Shown here: positions 54,695-63,738 of the stretch, piece by piece
How positions within the stretch are numbered: the first letter of the stretch is position 1
How the letters are laid out: every line of letters starts with the position of its first letter
Origin: Ascarosepion bandense
Taxonomy: Eukaryota; Mollusca; Cephalopoda; Sepiida; Sepiidae
Assembly: GCA_037127315.1 (NCBI GenBank)
Contig: JBBBDQ010000419.1
Coordinates: 6,977,501 to 7,041,500, forward strand
Direction: 5' to 3'
DNA length: 64,000 nucleotides
The notes under the pieces: generated by a model
The model's database searches: none
Told to the model about the DNA's origin: nothing
Seen by the model: only the letters and a program-made list of their open reading frames with translations
Translations under genes and position numbers: made by a program

Positions 54695-55005
54695 GGTAGT
54701 CAGTCAGTTAATTGCCATACGTGAAAACCACTTGGGTGATCATGTGTCGAAAATGTATGACTGACTGGACAGAAGATTATTCCGCAGTAGGTTGCCATTG
54801 CTTTTTGCGGTAGCTTGGTTGCCAGCCAGCCAAGGCTATAGAACCCAATCGGTTAACCCTTAACTGAACGGAAGAGACCGATTAATACCTTTTCCAAGGG
54901 TATTTGAGCGTAATTGAATGCAATGAATTCAACTGAAATTCGAATTCGGCTCCCCGATTTCTTGTTCCGAGCCGTTGTCCAATGCACCACAACGCACATC
55001 CAATG
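54695..55005 (-). mobile_element. SINE S1, full length
   Basis: Tail CAGTCAGTTAATTGCCATAC to head CCAATGCACCACAACGC. Confidence 0.9.
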
Positions 55006-55108
55006 TAGTGTGTTCCTAAATGATGTATAAATCACGTTTGTCCCTAAACTTGTGGATAGAATTATGATTATCGATAAAGCATTTTTCTAGAGATTATTCC
55101 ACAACGTA

Positions 55109-55244
55109 GGCTTACAGCCACATCACGTTGGAACAACGGTCCTCGTACGAGAAGTTAAGCAACGACAAGTACGACAAGTTAAGTTAAGGCTTGTCAATAT
55201 TTAGATGGGTAACCGCTTGGGAATATCAGGTGCTGTAAGCTTGC
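55109..55244 (+). pseudogene. 5S rRNA-like pseudogene 1
   Basis: GCTTACAGCCACATCACGTTG, in part, resembles the 5' end of 5S rRNA. An A-box-like GAAGTTAAGCAACG follows. The C-box region reads TTAGATGGGTAACCGCTTGG and the 3' end GGTGCTGTAAGC. An internal duplication around AAGTTAAG lengthens it to 136 nt against about 120 for 5S. Confidence 0.75.
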
Positions 55245-55263
55245 GTGTATAGATTGCATAATG

Positions 55264-55370
55264 AGGTTACGACCACCCCACGTTGGAACACATCGAAGTT
55301 AAGTAACGTCGAGTTTGGGCAGTACCTAGATTGGAGACCGCTTGAGAATGCCAGATGCTAGAGGTTTGCA
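55264..55370 (+). pseudogene. 5S rRNA-like pseudogene 2
   Basis: Tandem to the first, with GGTTACGACCACCCCACGTTG (in part), GAAGTTAAGTAACGTCGAG and TTGGAGACCGCTTGAGAATG. A third start, GTGCTTACGACCGGTG, lies at 55388-55403. Confidence 0.75.
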
Positions 55371-55490
55371 TGTACAAAGGACATAATGTGCTTACGACCG
55401 GTGTTTTTTTTTGTTGTTTTAAAATTCATCATGGCCCATAGTAAAATATTTTTTATTTCAACGCAATATGTTTATGTAGTGTTATATATA

Positions 55491-55997
55491 TATAAACTTA
55501 TTTATAAATGGAACTTTGTGTGTGTGTATGTGTGTGTGTATCCGTTACCTATAGACTCCGAAACGGCTGAACCGATTTTCTGGAAAATTTACACAGTTGT
55601 ACTAGAAGCATCTGCGAGTGTTCTTAGCTAGGTTTTGTGTCGAGGTACCTCCGATAAATATCGAAAAACTATAATCGAATAAATTGGGTTATAGAAGGAG
55701 TGGTCTGATTTTAATCAAATTTGATACACTCATAGATAAACAAAGACATAAGAAACGATATTCAGAAGTTTCAAGGTTGCAGTTCTCGACGAAAACAACT
55801 TATTTGATATCGACATCAGGAAATAAAAATTTGACTAACATCCATTCATTTTTCTTTCAGTCTACGGTTTCGCTTTAACTGGAAACAACTATTGCTTTTT
55901 AGTCTTTCGTGCCAACGTCTAAAGAGTCTGAGCTCCAGGACCATGGATTAGTTTTAAAGCTTTCATTACACCCGAGCAATGCCGGGCTATACTGCTA

Positions 55998-55998
<1 letters not shown>
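55491..55998 (+). mobile_element. Helitron-like element H5
   Basis: The 5' end is degraded (TATAAACTTATTTATAAATG). The 3' end CCCGAGCAATGCCGGGC, TATACTG, CTAG|T is intact. It lacks the central (TA)n part of H3 and H4. Confidence 0.8.
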
Positions 55999-56078
<80 letters not shown>

Positions 56079-56080
56079 AT
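55999..56080. repeat. (TA)n(TG)n microsatellite
   Basis: Begins at the terminal T after the H5 CTAG. Confidence 0.95.
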
Positions 56081-56194
56081 TAGATAAAGAAAAATAGAAA
56101 AACCCTTAAAGATTTGACATGTTTCTCGGCATTTATTGTTCTTTCATCAGATAGGCTTTTGGAATTTATACATGCACACGCGCACACAAATATT

Positions 56195-56405
56195 ATGTAA
56201 TGAGGGCTTGGAGAATCTGATACTCACAGAACAGATAGAGGGAAAGAGAGATGGGAAAGTAACGCATGACAAACTTGATGGTCTTGAGCAAATGAATGGC
56301 TGAGCAGTGTATTGGAAGGGTAATAAGAGAAAGTGATGGGGAGATGCAGAAGTCCTTGAGTGCCTACCTCCTGAAAGGGACCCGGCAATTTGAAGAAAAA
56401 GAAGA
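56195..56405 (+). mobile_element. LINE B 3' end
   Basis: ATGAGGGCTTGGAGAATCTG to GAGTGCCTACCTCCTGAAAG, with a GAAGAAAAAGAAG tail. Confidence 0.8.
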
Positions 56406-56424
56406 TATTTATATAGACTTATAA

Positions 56425-56655
56425 CCATATCATATCAGTGGTTCTCATATGATCACCGAAGTTAAGCAATGTCGAGTTTGGTCAGTATCTAGCTTGTAAG
56501 TGCAACCGATGTAAGAATAACAGCTCAAAATTGGAGCCTCAGGAAACGACTTTTAATTACAATTTCAATTCGAGTCGTATTCGTTATATTCACTCACACA
56601 TAAACTTTGGAAAGCTCTAAATGTAGTTTTTACCCTTTATCTATGGATTAAGTTT
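56425..56655 (+). mobile_element. 5S-headed composite SINE
   Basis: A 5S-like CCATATCATATCAGTGG, GATCACCGAAGTTAAGCAAT and GTCAGTATCTAGC, then the decayed S1-like body (GCTCAAAATTGGAGCCTC, TATCTATGGATTAAG). Confidence 0.65.
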
Positions 56656-56741
56656 TTTACTTGAATCATTAAACAAAATAAAAACAAATCAGTAAATCAA
56701 TCCATCAATCAGTGTCTTTCTTTCGCTCGCTCTCTCTCTCG

Positions 56742-56774
<33 letters not shown>

Positions 56775-56776
<2 letters not shown>

Positions 56777-57020
56777 AAAAAATACTAAACAGTTGTAAGT
56801 TTAAAAATATATTTTTTGACAGTATTTATTTATTAATATCATTATATATATATATATTTGATATTTCAGACTAGCCTCGGCCTTTCATCAGAAATAAATG
56901 ATTTTAAAATTTAAACTAGACGCGTTCGTCGAGAGGAGCGTCTGTCGCAAGATGTTTACATCACGTGACGTAGAAAGCGATAGAGTTTTTGGATATTTTT
57001 AAACGTAAACCTAACTGTAA
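56775..57020 (-). mobile_element. Foldback P2, copy 3
   Basis: Starts AGGAAAAAATACTAAAC. The minus-strand core CTGATGA...GAAAT lies at 56863-56891 with one extra stem mismatch. TTTACATCACGTGACGTAG matches copy 2. Confidence 0.65.
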
Positions 57021-57489
57021 TAATACTTTTAAATGTTGTTTTGAAGAAAAGTGTATCTAAAAATGTTTAACTATTGATATAGTTATAAAGATTTAAAATT
57101 CCTAAGTTCCTATTTAACCCTAGCTTATATGTATTTAATTTTAAAATCCAGTATTTTTCTTTCTTTCTGCATGAGTATGTAGAACTAAAATCGGAATCTA
57201 TCAATAAACATATGCAGTTTTCTAACGTGTGTCCTGGTTGATTGAAGTGTTCAGCTATGGGGGAATAAGGTTGTTTTGGTGTATGCTTAGTTTATGATTA
57301 TTAAATCGGAATCTAAAACTGTTTCCAGATTCCCCATTATATCAACTATTTGGACATATTGAACAGAAGAGAAAATATACTATATTTTGGCTGTCACAGG
57401 TTAGGCGTGGTGGGTGTAATTTGATGTTGGTGTTGGGTATAGAAAATATATATATATAAATATAAGTTGAATATATGGATCGAAACCTG
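57021..57489. other. Unassigned sequence
   Basis: GTGTCCTGGTTGATTGAAGTG and GGGGGAATAAGG near 57230 could be decayed Penelope coding sequence in minus orientation. Too weak to call. Confidence 0.3.
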
Positions 57490-57504
57490 ACAAGACCAAT
57501 AGAA

Positions 57505-58415
57505 TAAGGAAAGAACAGGTAGAAAAAGGTGTCTTTAATCTAACATGTTTCACTTTAACAAGCTTCTTCAGAGATTTTTTGTGCCACGTGTAATAAATAG
57601 ACGTTTATTTTGAATGTAAGGGTAAGAGTGCTAAAATAACGCATGTCTTATTTAAAAAATGAAAATCGTTCCAACGCTTGACACTTGTATACATTATTTC
57701 GCAATAATTTTGAACGGAAATGTTTTTCGTTTTGTCATTCGTACACATACTAACGTTATTGACATACAAACACACATAAATCGTTTATAGTTTAGATACG
57801 CTTGACACATGCATTATTTTCGCATACTTACACCTAAATTCAAAATAAACATTTATCGTTTTTATATTACACGTGTCTAAAACACATTAACAGGCATACG
57901 TTTTTTCTCTTTTTTTTTTAATCGTATCACCCCGATCAAGGCGGTAACGCCACTGATGTGCAGGGGGCTACGTAATAGTGAAAAGATTGGAAAAGAGAAA
58001 GCCGGAAACCACATCCTAAACAGGGAACAAGGGATGAGCCTTTTCACCTGTTCAATAGACGTGGGTGGAGTGTGAACCGGGCGATAGATAGATCTATCTA
58101 CTCCAATTGAAAAAAAAAAACAGTGAGAAGATTTGAAAAGAGAAAGCCAGAAACCACATCCTAAACAGGGAACAAGGGACGAGCCTCTTAACCTGTTCAA
58201 TAGACGAGGGTGGAGTGACATTTAACATATACATCCATTGCTTTATTACACGTGACACGTATCAATGAAATCAAAACTTAATCAACATACTATGTCTCTG
58301 TAAATTAAAAAAAAACGTTTTATTTTAAATCATTCGTCTTTAAAAATCTCTGAAGAAGTTTGTTAAAGTGCAATATGTTAGAGTAAAGACACTTTTTCCT
58401 ACCTTTTCTTTTCTT
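57505..58415. mobile_element. Large foldback P6
   Basis: Outer arms 57505-57580 and 58336-58415 are inverted repeats (GTGTCTTTAATCTAACATG to CTTCTTCAGAGATTTTT). A second inner inverted pair lies at 57585-57625 and 57832-57878 (CACGTGTAATA...TTTATTTTGAAT). A LINE A-like 3' block inserted at 57918-58218 separates the inner pair from the right arm. The minus strand at 57547-57571 has CTGAAGA...GAAAC. Confidence 0.7.
57918..58218 (-). mobile_element. LINE A-like 3' end with duplicated block
   Basis: CGTATCACCCCGATCAAGGC begins it. The block AAACCACATCCTAAACAGGG to CCTGTTCAATAGACG occurs twice in tandem. The same block is at 10255-10465. Confidence 0.7.
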
Positions 58416-58452
58416 AATCAATTCATATATACATATATATTAGGCGGGGGGC

Positions 58453-58491
58453 CTGACGAGCCGCGATAATGGCATCAGGACGCGGTGAAAT
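58453..58491 (+). ncRNA. Hammerhead-like core
   Basis: CTGACGA (58453-58459), GCCGCG, a 15-nt loop, CGCGGT and GAAAT (58487-58491). Stem II has six pairs (one G-T). It has the highest GC content of the set and lies outside the foldback arms. Confidence 0.45.
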
Positions 58492-58499
58492 ATGTATTA

Positions 58500-59084
58500 C
58501 CCATTGTAATAGTCTAAAATCTTTTATAAATTATATTACTCTGTTAAAGTAAATAAATGAATTTAACATTGAGTTCTCTTGAGTTAGTCCCTATCTAAAT
58601 TTACCTGGATTGTATACCAAGTGTTCTATGTTATATATATATATATATATATCGTTGAATGAAAATATAAGTAATTTATTACTTAATTTTTCCAGTATTC
58701 TTACATTTTTGCGCAAAAATGCAAGTTCAAACTTGTCCATATTGGCCATTGTCCTAAGCGTTTTCGGCCAGATCTTTAAGTTTTTTTCAAGGGGGTTTGT
58801 TTTATCTGTTGTTAATTTCACGCCATGTTTAACTGTTTAAGATGTATTTTTGTGTTGTTTTGAATATTACTGGGATCATTTATTCCGAACCTTTGGGTGT
58901 TAAGCGCGGCTAGAATTATAGTTCGTATTTTAATTTTTTATATCAAATTCAGTACACGAATGCCACTGTTAAATAAAGTGAGGTTGATGGGGGAAGCGAA
59001 ATGCTTTATATACAGGACCTATCTCACAGAGAAATGCTTCCGGTAGTAAGTAGATAGTTGTTTTTTCTTGTTTTCTTGTTTTTT

Positions 59085-59086
<2 letters not shown>
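58500..59086. other. Unassigned sequence
   Basis: Two overlapping 76-codon frames on opposite strands (58591-58840). The plus frame (SSILTFLRKNASSNLSILA) resembles conserved RT-LINE linker only vaguely. Not assigned. Confidence 0.4.

Positions 59087-59117
<31 letters not shown>
59087..59117 (+). repeat. Uninterrupted run of 31 G
   Basis: Flanked by T runs on both sides. Confidence 0.95.
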
Positions 59118-59119
<2 letters not shown>

Positions 59120-59167
59120 TTTTTTTTTGTATAGCGCATTGATCAGATAAGTGACATGTAAGCCGTC

Positions 59168-59168
<1 letters not shown>

Positions 59169-59218
<50 letters not shown>
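59169..59218. repeat. (CA)n microsatellite
   Basis: About 24 CA units. Confidence 0.95.
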
Positions 59219-59220
<2 letters not shown>

Positions 59221-59324
59221 TTATAATAATTTTATGAAATGTTATGAGAAAAATCCCTCAAAAAATAACTATATATCCCTTCTGTGAGCACCAAACTCTC
59301 TTACTTTTTTCCAAAGATTTTTAA

Positions 59325-59595
59325 TATTCGGTTAGTCTGTTAAGTACCATACACTTAGGTGATCATGACTGACTGGGCAGAAGATTATCTCGTAGCAAGT
59401 TGCCATTTTTTTTGTGGTAGATTGGTTGCCAGCCAAAGCTATAGAACCCAATCTGTCCTGTTGTTTAACCAATAACTGGAGGAAAGAGACGGATTAATAC
59501 CTTTCCCAAGGGTATTTGTGCGCAAATGAATGCAAGGAATTCAACAGGATTTCTCGTTCCGAGCTGATATCCACTGCACTACAAAGCACATCCTT
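59325..59595 (-). mobile_element. SINE S1
   Basis: GTCTGTTAAGTACCATACAC to ATATCCACTGCACTACAAAG. A short deletion lies in the tail hairpin. Confidence 0.85.
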
Positions 59596-59754
59596 TTTAA
59601 TATTACAGGTGTGTATTATAAAGGTAAGTGATAATCAATGGAAACTAATTTTTAGTATTCTACTTGATACCAATTTTATGTTATGGGAAATCTAACACAT
59701 GGCGCTAACAACTTCAATGAGATGTAACTGTTATCAGACTTATCTCTAGTTAAT

Positions 59755-59905
59755 TTACGACTTAATAATGTGTTTGATCCTCACTAGGTGTCTGTACTTT
59801 TGTCCTTGCGTCACATCTAAGCTATGCGTAGAAAACCACCATTTGGCCACCTCGATGCGGTGTAATAGTTAGCAAGTTTGTCTCATTAGAACAATTTGCA
59901 CCAAA
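59755..59905 (+). mobile_element. SINE S2 pieces (tail then head)
   Basis: GATCCTCACTAGGTGTCTG to CATCTAAGCTATGCGTAG, then a new head ATGCGGTGTAATAGTTAGC. Suggests head-to-tail S2 copies. Confidence 0.55.
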
Positions 59906-60090
59906 TTAGATGTGGCAGCAATGTTAAAAACTTAGACGAAATGGTAGACTTACATATAAATATCGAAGTCATATTCTGGAGAGAAAAAAAAACTGTCTCG
60001 CCTGAAACAGTCCAACATGCATAGCAACAGACCTAGTAATTGATTCAATATAAACTTTCTACTTCATTAAACTGTTAGATCTAGCAGCTT
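59906..60090 (-). mobile_element. LINE A internal fragment
   Basis: CCAAATTAGATGTGGCAGC and ATTCTGGAGAGAAAAAAAAA are landmarks. No 3' end. Confidence 0.6.
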
Positions 60091-60224
60091 CGATGAATCA
60101 CTCTTGTAGAGGTTATCTTTAGCTATAGTGATGGAACGTAAAATTGTATAATATCAAAATCAGATCTCGTGCATTTTTATTGCAAATTCATTTGAAAAAC
60201 ATTCTTGACAGCGCTAAGAGTCCT

Positions 60225-60390
60225 ACCATTGTGGTGTAATGGTTAGCAAGCCTTGTTTCGCGAGATCAATTATGACTAAAAAGTGAGTTCGATCCTCACT
60301 GCGTGCCTCATTATTTTGGCTTTGTGTAACATCTAAGCTACGCTTAGAAAATCCCCATATGGCTCATGGCATGTATATCCTGTGCGTATA
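60225..60390 (+). mobile_element. SINE S2
   Basis: Box-A-like TGGTGTAATGGTTAGCAAG, box-B-like GAGTTCGATCCTCACT, and the tail CATCTAAGCTACGCTTAG. Confidence 0.65.
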
Positions 60391-61165
60391 TTTTCTAAAA
60401 GTCGATGGAACACAAGATGGCGAAGTAGTTAAGTGATTTGCCGTGTTTCTCTTGCAAATAGGATTTTTGTGAACGCTGAAGTCGATACTTGAAAAATTTC
60501 CAGGTGTCCGGCACATAGACGTGAAACTCTGCGTAATGCCCAGCCTGTCAAAACAGGAAATGCCACAAATTTAAAGATTTTGTTTACAAAAACAGAAAAG
60601 AGAAAAATGTATTTTCCAGATGCAAACAGAAAATGAATTAAGCAGGCAGATTGCAGCAAATCATGTGGTCGGTAAAATTCGATAAAACGTATCTGGGATC
60701 GTAATTTGGTACCAGTTGCTTTAAAACTGAGGTAAAACCTACCCTTGAAGAACAAATAGAAGCTATTCAATGATCTTTAAAGTTTATAACCTCATACTTA
60801 AAATAACAATGTTAAGAGATCCTGATCTCACTGGAGATGCATGCGCAATCTTGTGGTGTAAATGTTAAATAAAGCTATATGCATGTTCATTGGTAGGACG
60901 AAATTAGGTTAGACGCTGTTTGAGGTTTTGTATTACGCAATGTATGGCAAAGACTCTTTTCCATATTTTTTCTCATTCGCTCTTTGCTATGTGGGCGGTT
61001 ATATCTCTCCATAATTCTTATCGTTTGTAGCGCTAAGCAGTATGTGTCCCTTTGCTATCCTTACCAATCTTTCTTTTGTCATTAATTTACACAATTTGTG
61101 AGGTAGGTTATTAAACTCTGCTACACTTACAGTAATTACGGTTTGCGAGTGTCAAATTCTCGAAG
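60391..61165. other. Unassigned sequence
   Basis: GATGGCGAAGTAGTTAAGTG (about 60418) looks like a tRNA box A without a matching box B. A 113-codon minus-strand frame (60429-60770) starts inside it and has no recognisable domain. Confidence 0.4.
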
Positions 61166-61169
61166 CCTT

Positions 61170-61580
61170 TTTAAGTATAAATTTTCACTTTTTATGAACG
61201 ACGACACAACTTCCCTCTGTCTTTTCTACAAATATTTTCACTGCTCTGACGAGCTTCATTCCCTGGTGTCACTGTCACATAAATTTACTCGCACTAATAG
61301 ATTGGCAATTAGGTCCCGTTCTTTTATTCTCAAAATATGCAAATTAAAACTTCTCGTCTAGTATAATAGTTTCTTTACCCTTCGCACTTCCTGCCTGTGG
61401 AACTCCCTTTCGTTTAGTTACAATTTCCAAAAGTTTAAATGCAACTTCAATGGATGACATCTGTCTATTTTAATCTCGTTCATCTTTTATCCTTTCTTCA
61501 ATACATCTGTACTCAGTCTTTTCTCTCGTTGTATTTAACCTGCGCACTAGTAACGGTCCTTTTCTTGGGTGAAATGATCA
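61170..61580 (+). mobile_element. LINE A 3' end
   Basis: TTSLCLFYKYFHCSDELHSL in one frame, FTRTNRLAIRSRSF, and the terminus TTTTCTTGGGTGAAATGATC. Confidence 0.8.
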
Positions 61581-61698
61581 CAAATAACTCGTTCAGAGAT
61601 ATTTCGGTACCTTATATAGTCTTTCAATTTCTTTGCATTTCTTTGCATCTTAGTGGCATTTAGTGGTATTACTTGCATCTTAGTGATATCTTAGTGGT

Positions 61699-61735
61699 AC
61701 CAATTCAACCCAAGCCCAACTTGGGTTGAATTGGT
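61699..61735. repeat. Perfect palindrome built from a LINE A terminus
   Basis: 16-bp arms (CCAATTCAACCCAAG and complement) around CCCAA. Confidence 0.85.
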
Positions 61736-62110
61736 TAAAACTAAACAAAACAATAAAACCAAAAGCATAGGGGTTCGAGTAAGAGTCAATGTATTAATAA
61801 AGTAAATTTATTTAAGAAAAATAAAGTATAATTCGTCTTATATAGCAATTTTAAAATGCTACATTTTTGTACAAAATAAAAGTGCTGGCTGGAATAGTCA
61901 TGCTGGTGAGAATTTTTACGGTGTCTCGTATTCAGTGGGAATATCTCGTGGGAAGCATTGTCACCCAATCGAGACTGCGCAGTAGGCGTTCACATGTCCT
62001 AAATGACTGATATCGCAGGCCTAAGATTAGAAATTGTTATAGTAAAAACATTGACTCGCATCACATTTATGTTCGATGCAAATGGTACCGAACACATATC
62101 CAGCCGGTCA
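61736..62110. other. Unassigned sequence
   Basis: Nothing recognised. Confidence 0.5.
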
Positions 62111-62111
62111 T

Positions 62112-62720
62112 TTTGACGGTGTTTACTTTATGCAGAATGTTGGAGCAGAAGACCTCAGCATCCTTCTGTAGAACCACATTTCTGTGGCTACAAGTCTCTT
62201 CTTCTTTTTTGATGAGATTTTTCAGCATTCGCTGCCATATAGGAAAACAGCTCTTTTTTTTGTTTTGTTTTCTGCCTCTCAATATTCTGCATAAATTTTT
62301 AACCATTCATCTTCGGATCTCAGTCTCGCACTTTCCATCCTCTGTTAAAAACACTTCCCAGGTATTTAAATTTCTGCACCTCTTTGATTTTGGTTTCCCC
62401 GACCTGGGTCCTCTTTTTGCTGATGAATATGCATTTAGTTTTCTTGAAATTTATGTTTGGCTCTATCTTCACGGATTCCGTTGTTTCTTCTTGTAGAAAA
62501 CCGTATAGTATTGTTTCCGTGTATGCTATCAGAACTGTATTATCTGCGTATAAGAGATTGTAGACACCAATGACGAATCCTGGTAGGACTTCGAGATCTC
62601 TCAGAATTATTTCGCTCTACAGGTTGAATATATCCAGTGAAAAGAAACATCCTTGTCTTACACCCCTTTCTATTTTATATATACGCTGAATTTCTTTTTC
62701 CTGTCTGTATGCAGACGTTT
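62112..62720 (-). mobile_element. LINE B with RT motifs
   Basis: On the minus strand, ERGVRQGCFFSLDIFNL (one stop after it), SEIILRDLEVLPGFVIGVY and YADNTVLIAYTE are RT motifs B to C, with the second aspartate of YADD changed to asparagine. GFLQEETTESVK, NFKKTKCIFISKKRTQVGE and KFKYLGSVF follow. It confirms that LINE B has an RTE-like RT. Inactive. Confidence 0.85.
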
Positions 62721-63300
62721 TGCTGCAAGTCAAAACGTTGTAATTATAATAACATCTGTATCAAGGAAGATAAGAAGAGTTTGAAATAATAAAATTGTAC
62801 TTGTATTTCATGAAAGAAAAAAAGTGTGCAAGGACAAAAGACAAAAGATTGTTCCTTTTGACAGCTGTCAATATGAAAATTAAATACCTTCCATGCCAAA
62901 AAAAAAAAAATGCAGATGAAAATTTGACTAATAGTGATCAGGTTTCAACGAGTGAAAATAAAACAAAAAACTGTCCAATCATTGAATCAGTGAACATCTG
63001 AAAAAAATAAATGCAAATAAAGTTTCATTGTGTGTCGTGTCTGTGACTCTCCCATCTCTCCACGGTTTTCAAGATGGCAGTCGATTCCAACAAATCTATC
63101 GAGTATCGATAATTAGATTGTTATGGAGGAATTATTAATCCAATCGGAATTTCGTGTGCGTCAATTAAGTTTTTTTTCCCCTAAACATTATTAAATCTGT
63201 CCAATAATACTCTTTCAGTATTTCACTCTCCAGATCAAGTCTCTTGGTTTGCTTTGCTTCTTGCATCGCAAGATTTATCTATTTCTTTCCTTCCTTTTTT
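62721..63300. other. Unassigned sequence
   Basis: A 68-codon lysine-rich plus-strand frame (62795-63001) ends in the polyadenylation-like AAAATAAATGCAAATAAAG. No domain recognised. Confidence 0.4.
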
Positions 63301-63624
63301 TTCTATAACTGCATCAGAATTCGGCCTGTTGAACGTTTCTTTTTTCTTTCTTTCTTTCTTTCTTTCTTTCTTTTCTGATTGTATTAAACCTTTCTACTTA
63401 CTCTTCATGTCTCCATTTTCTTTATTTCTTTCTTTCTTTTTGGAGAATGTTAAAAGTTTTGCTATCTTCTTTTCTTTTTTCCCTTCCCATTCTTTCTTTC
63501 TTTTTTAATTGTATCAACCCTGTCTACTTAATTATTCTTCTTTCTCGATTTTTCTTTCTTTTTTTAGCTTTCTTTCTTTTTTTATTTTTTGGGAGTATGT
63601 TCAAACTCTTCCTACTGAATTACT

Positions 63625-63656
<32 letters not shown>

Positions 63657-63702
63657 TTGTTTTGGAATTTGTCCAACGTCTTCCCACTGAATTGCTCTTT
63701 TT

Positions 63703-63738
<36 letters not shown>

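Noticed and set aside
60418..60440. tRNA Leu/Ser gene start
   Set aside because: Box-A-like sequence only, no box B or anticodon loop.
60429..60770. 113-codon minus-strand frame as a host gene
   Set aside because: No domain, no splice context, and it overlaps a tRNA-like SINE start.
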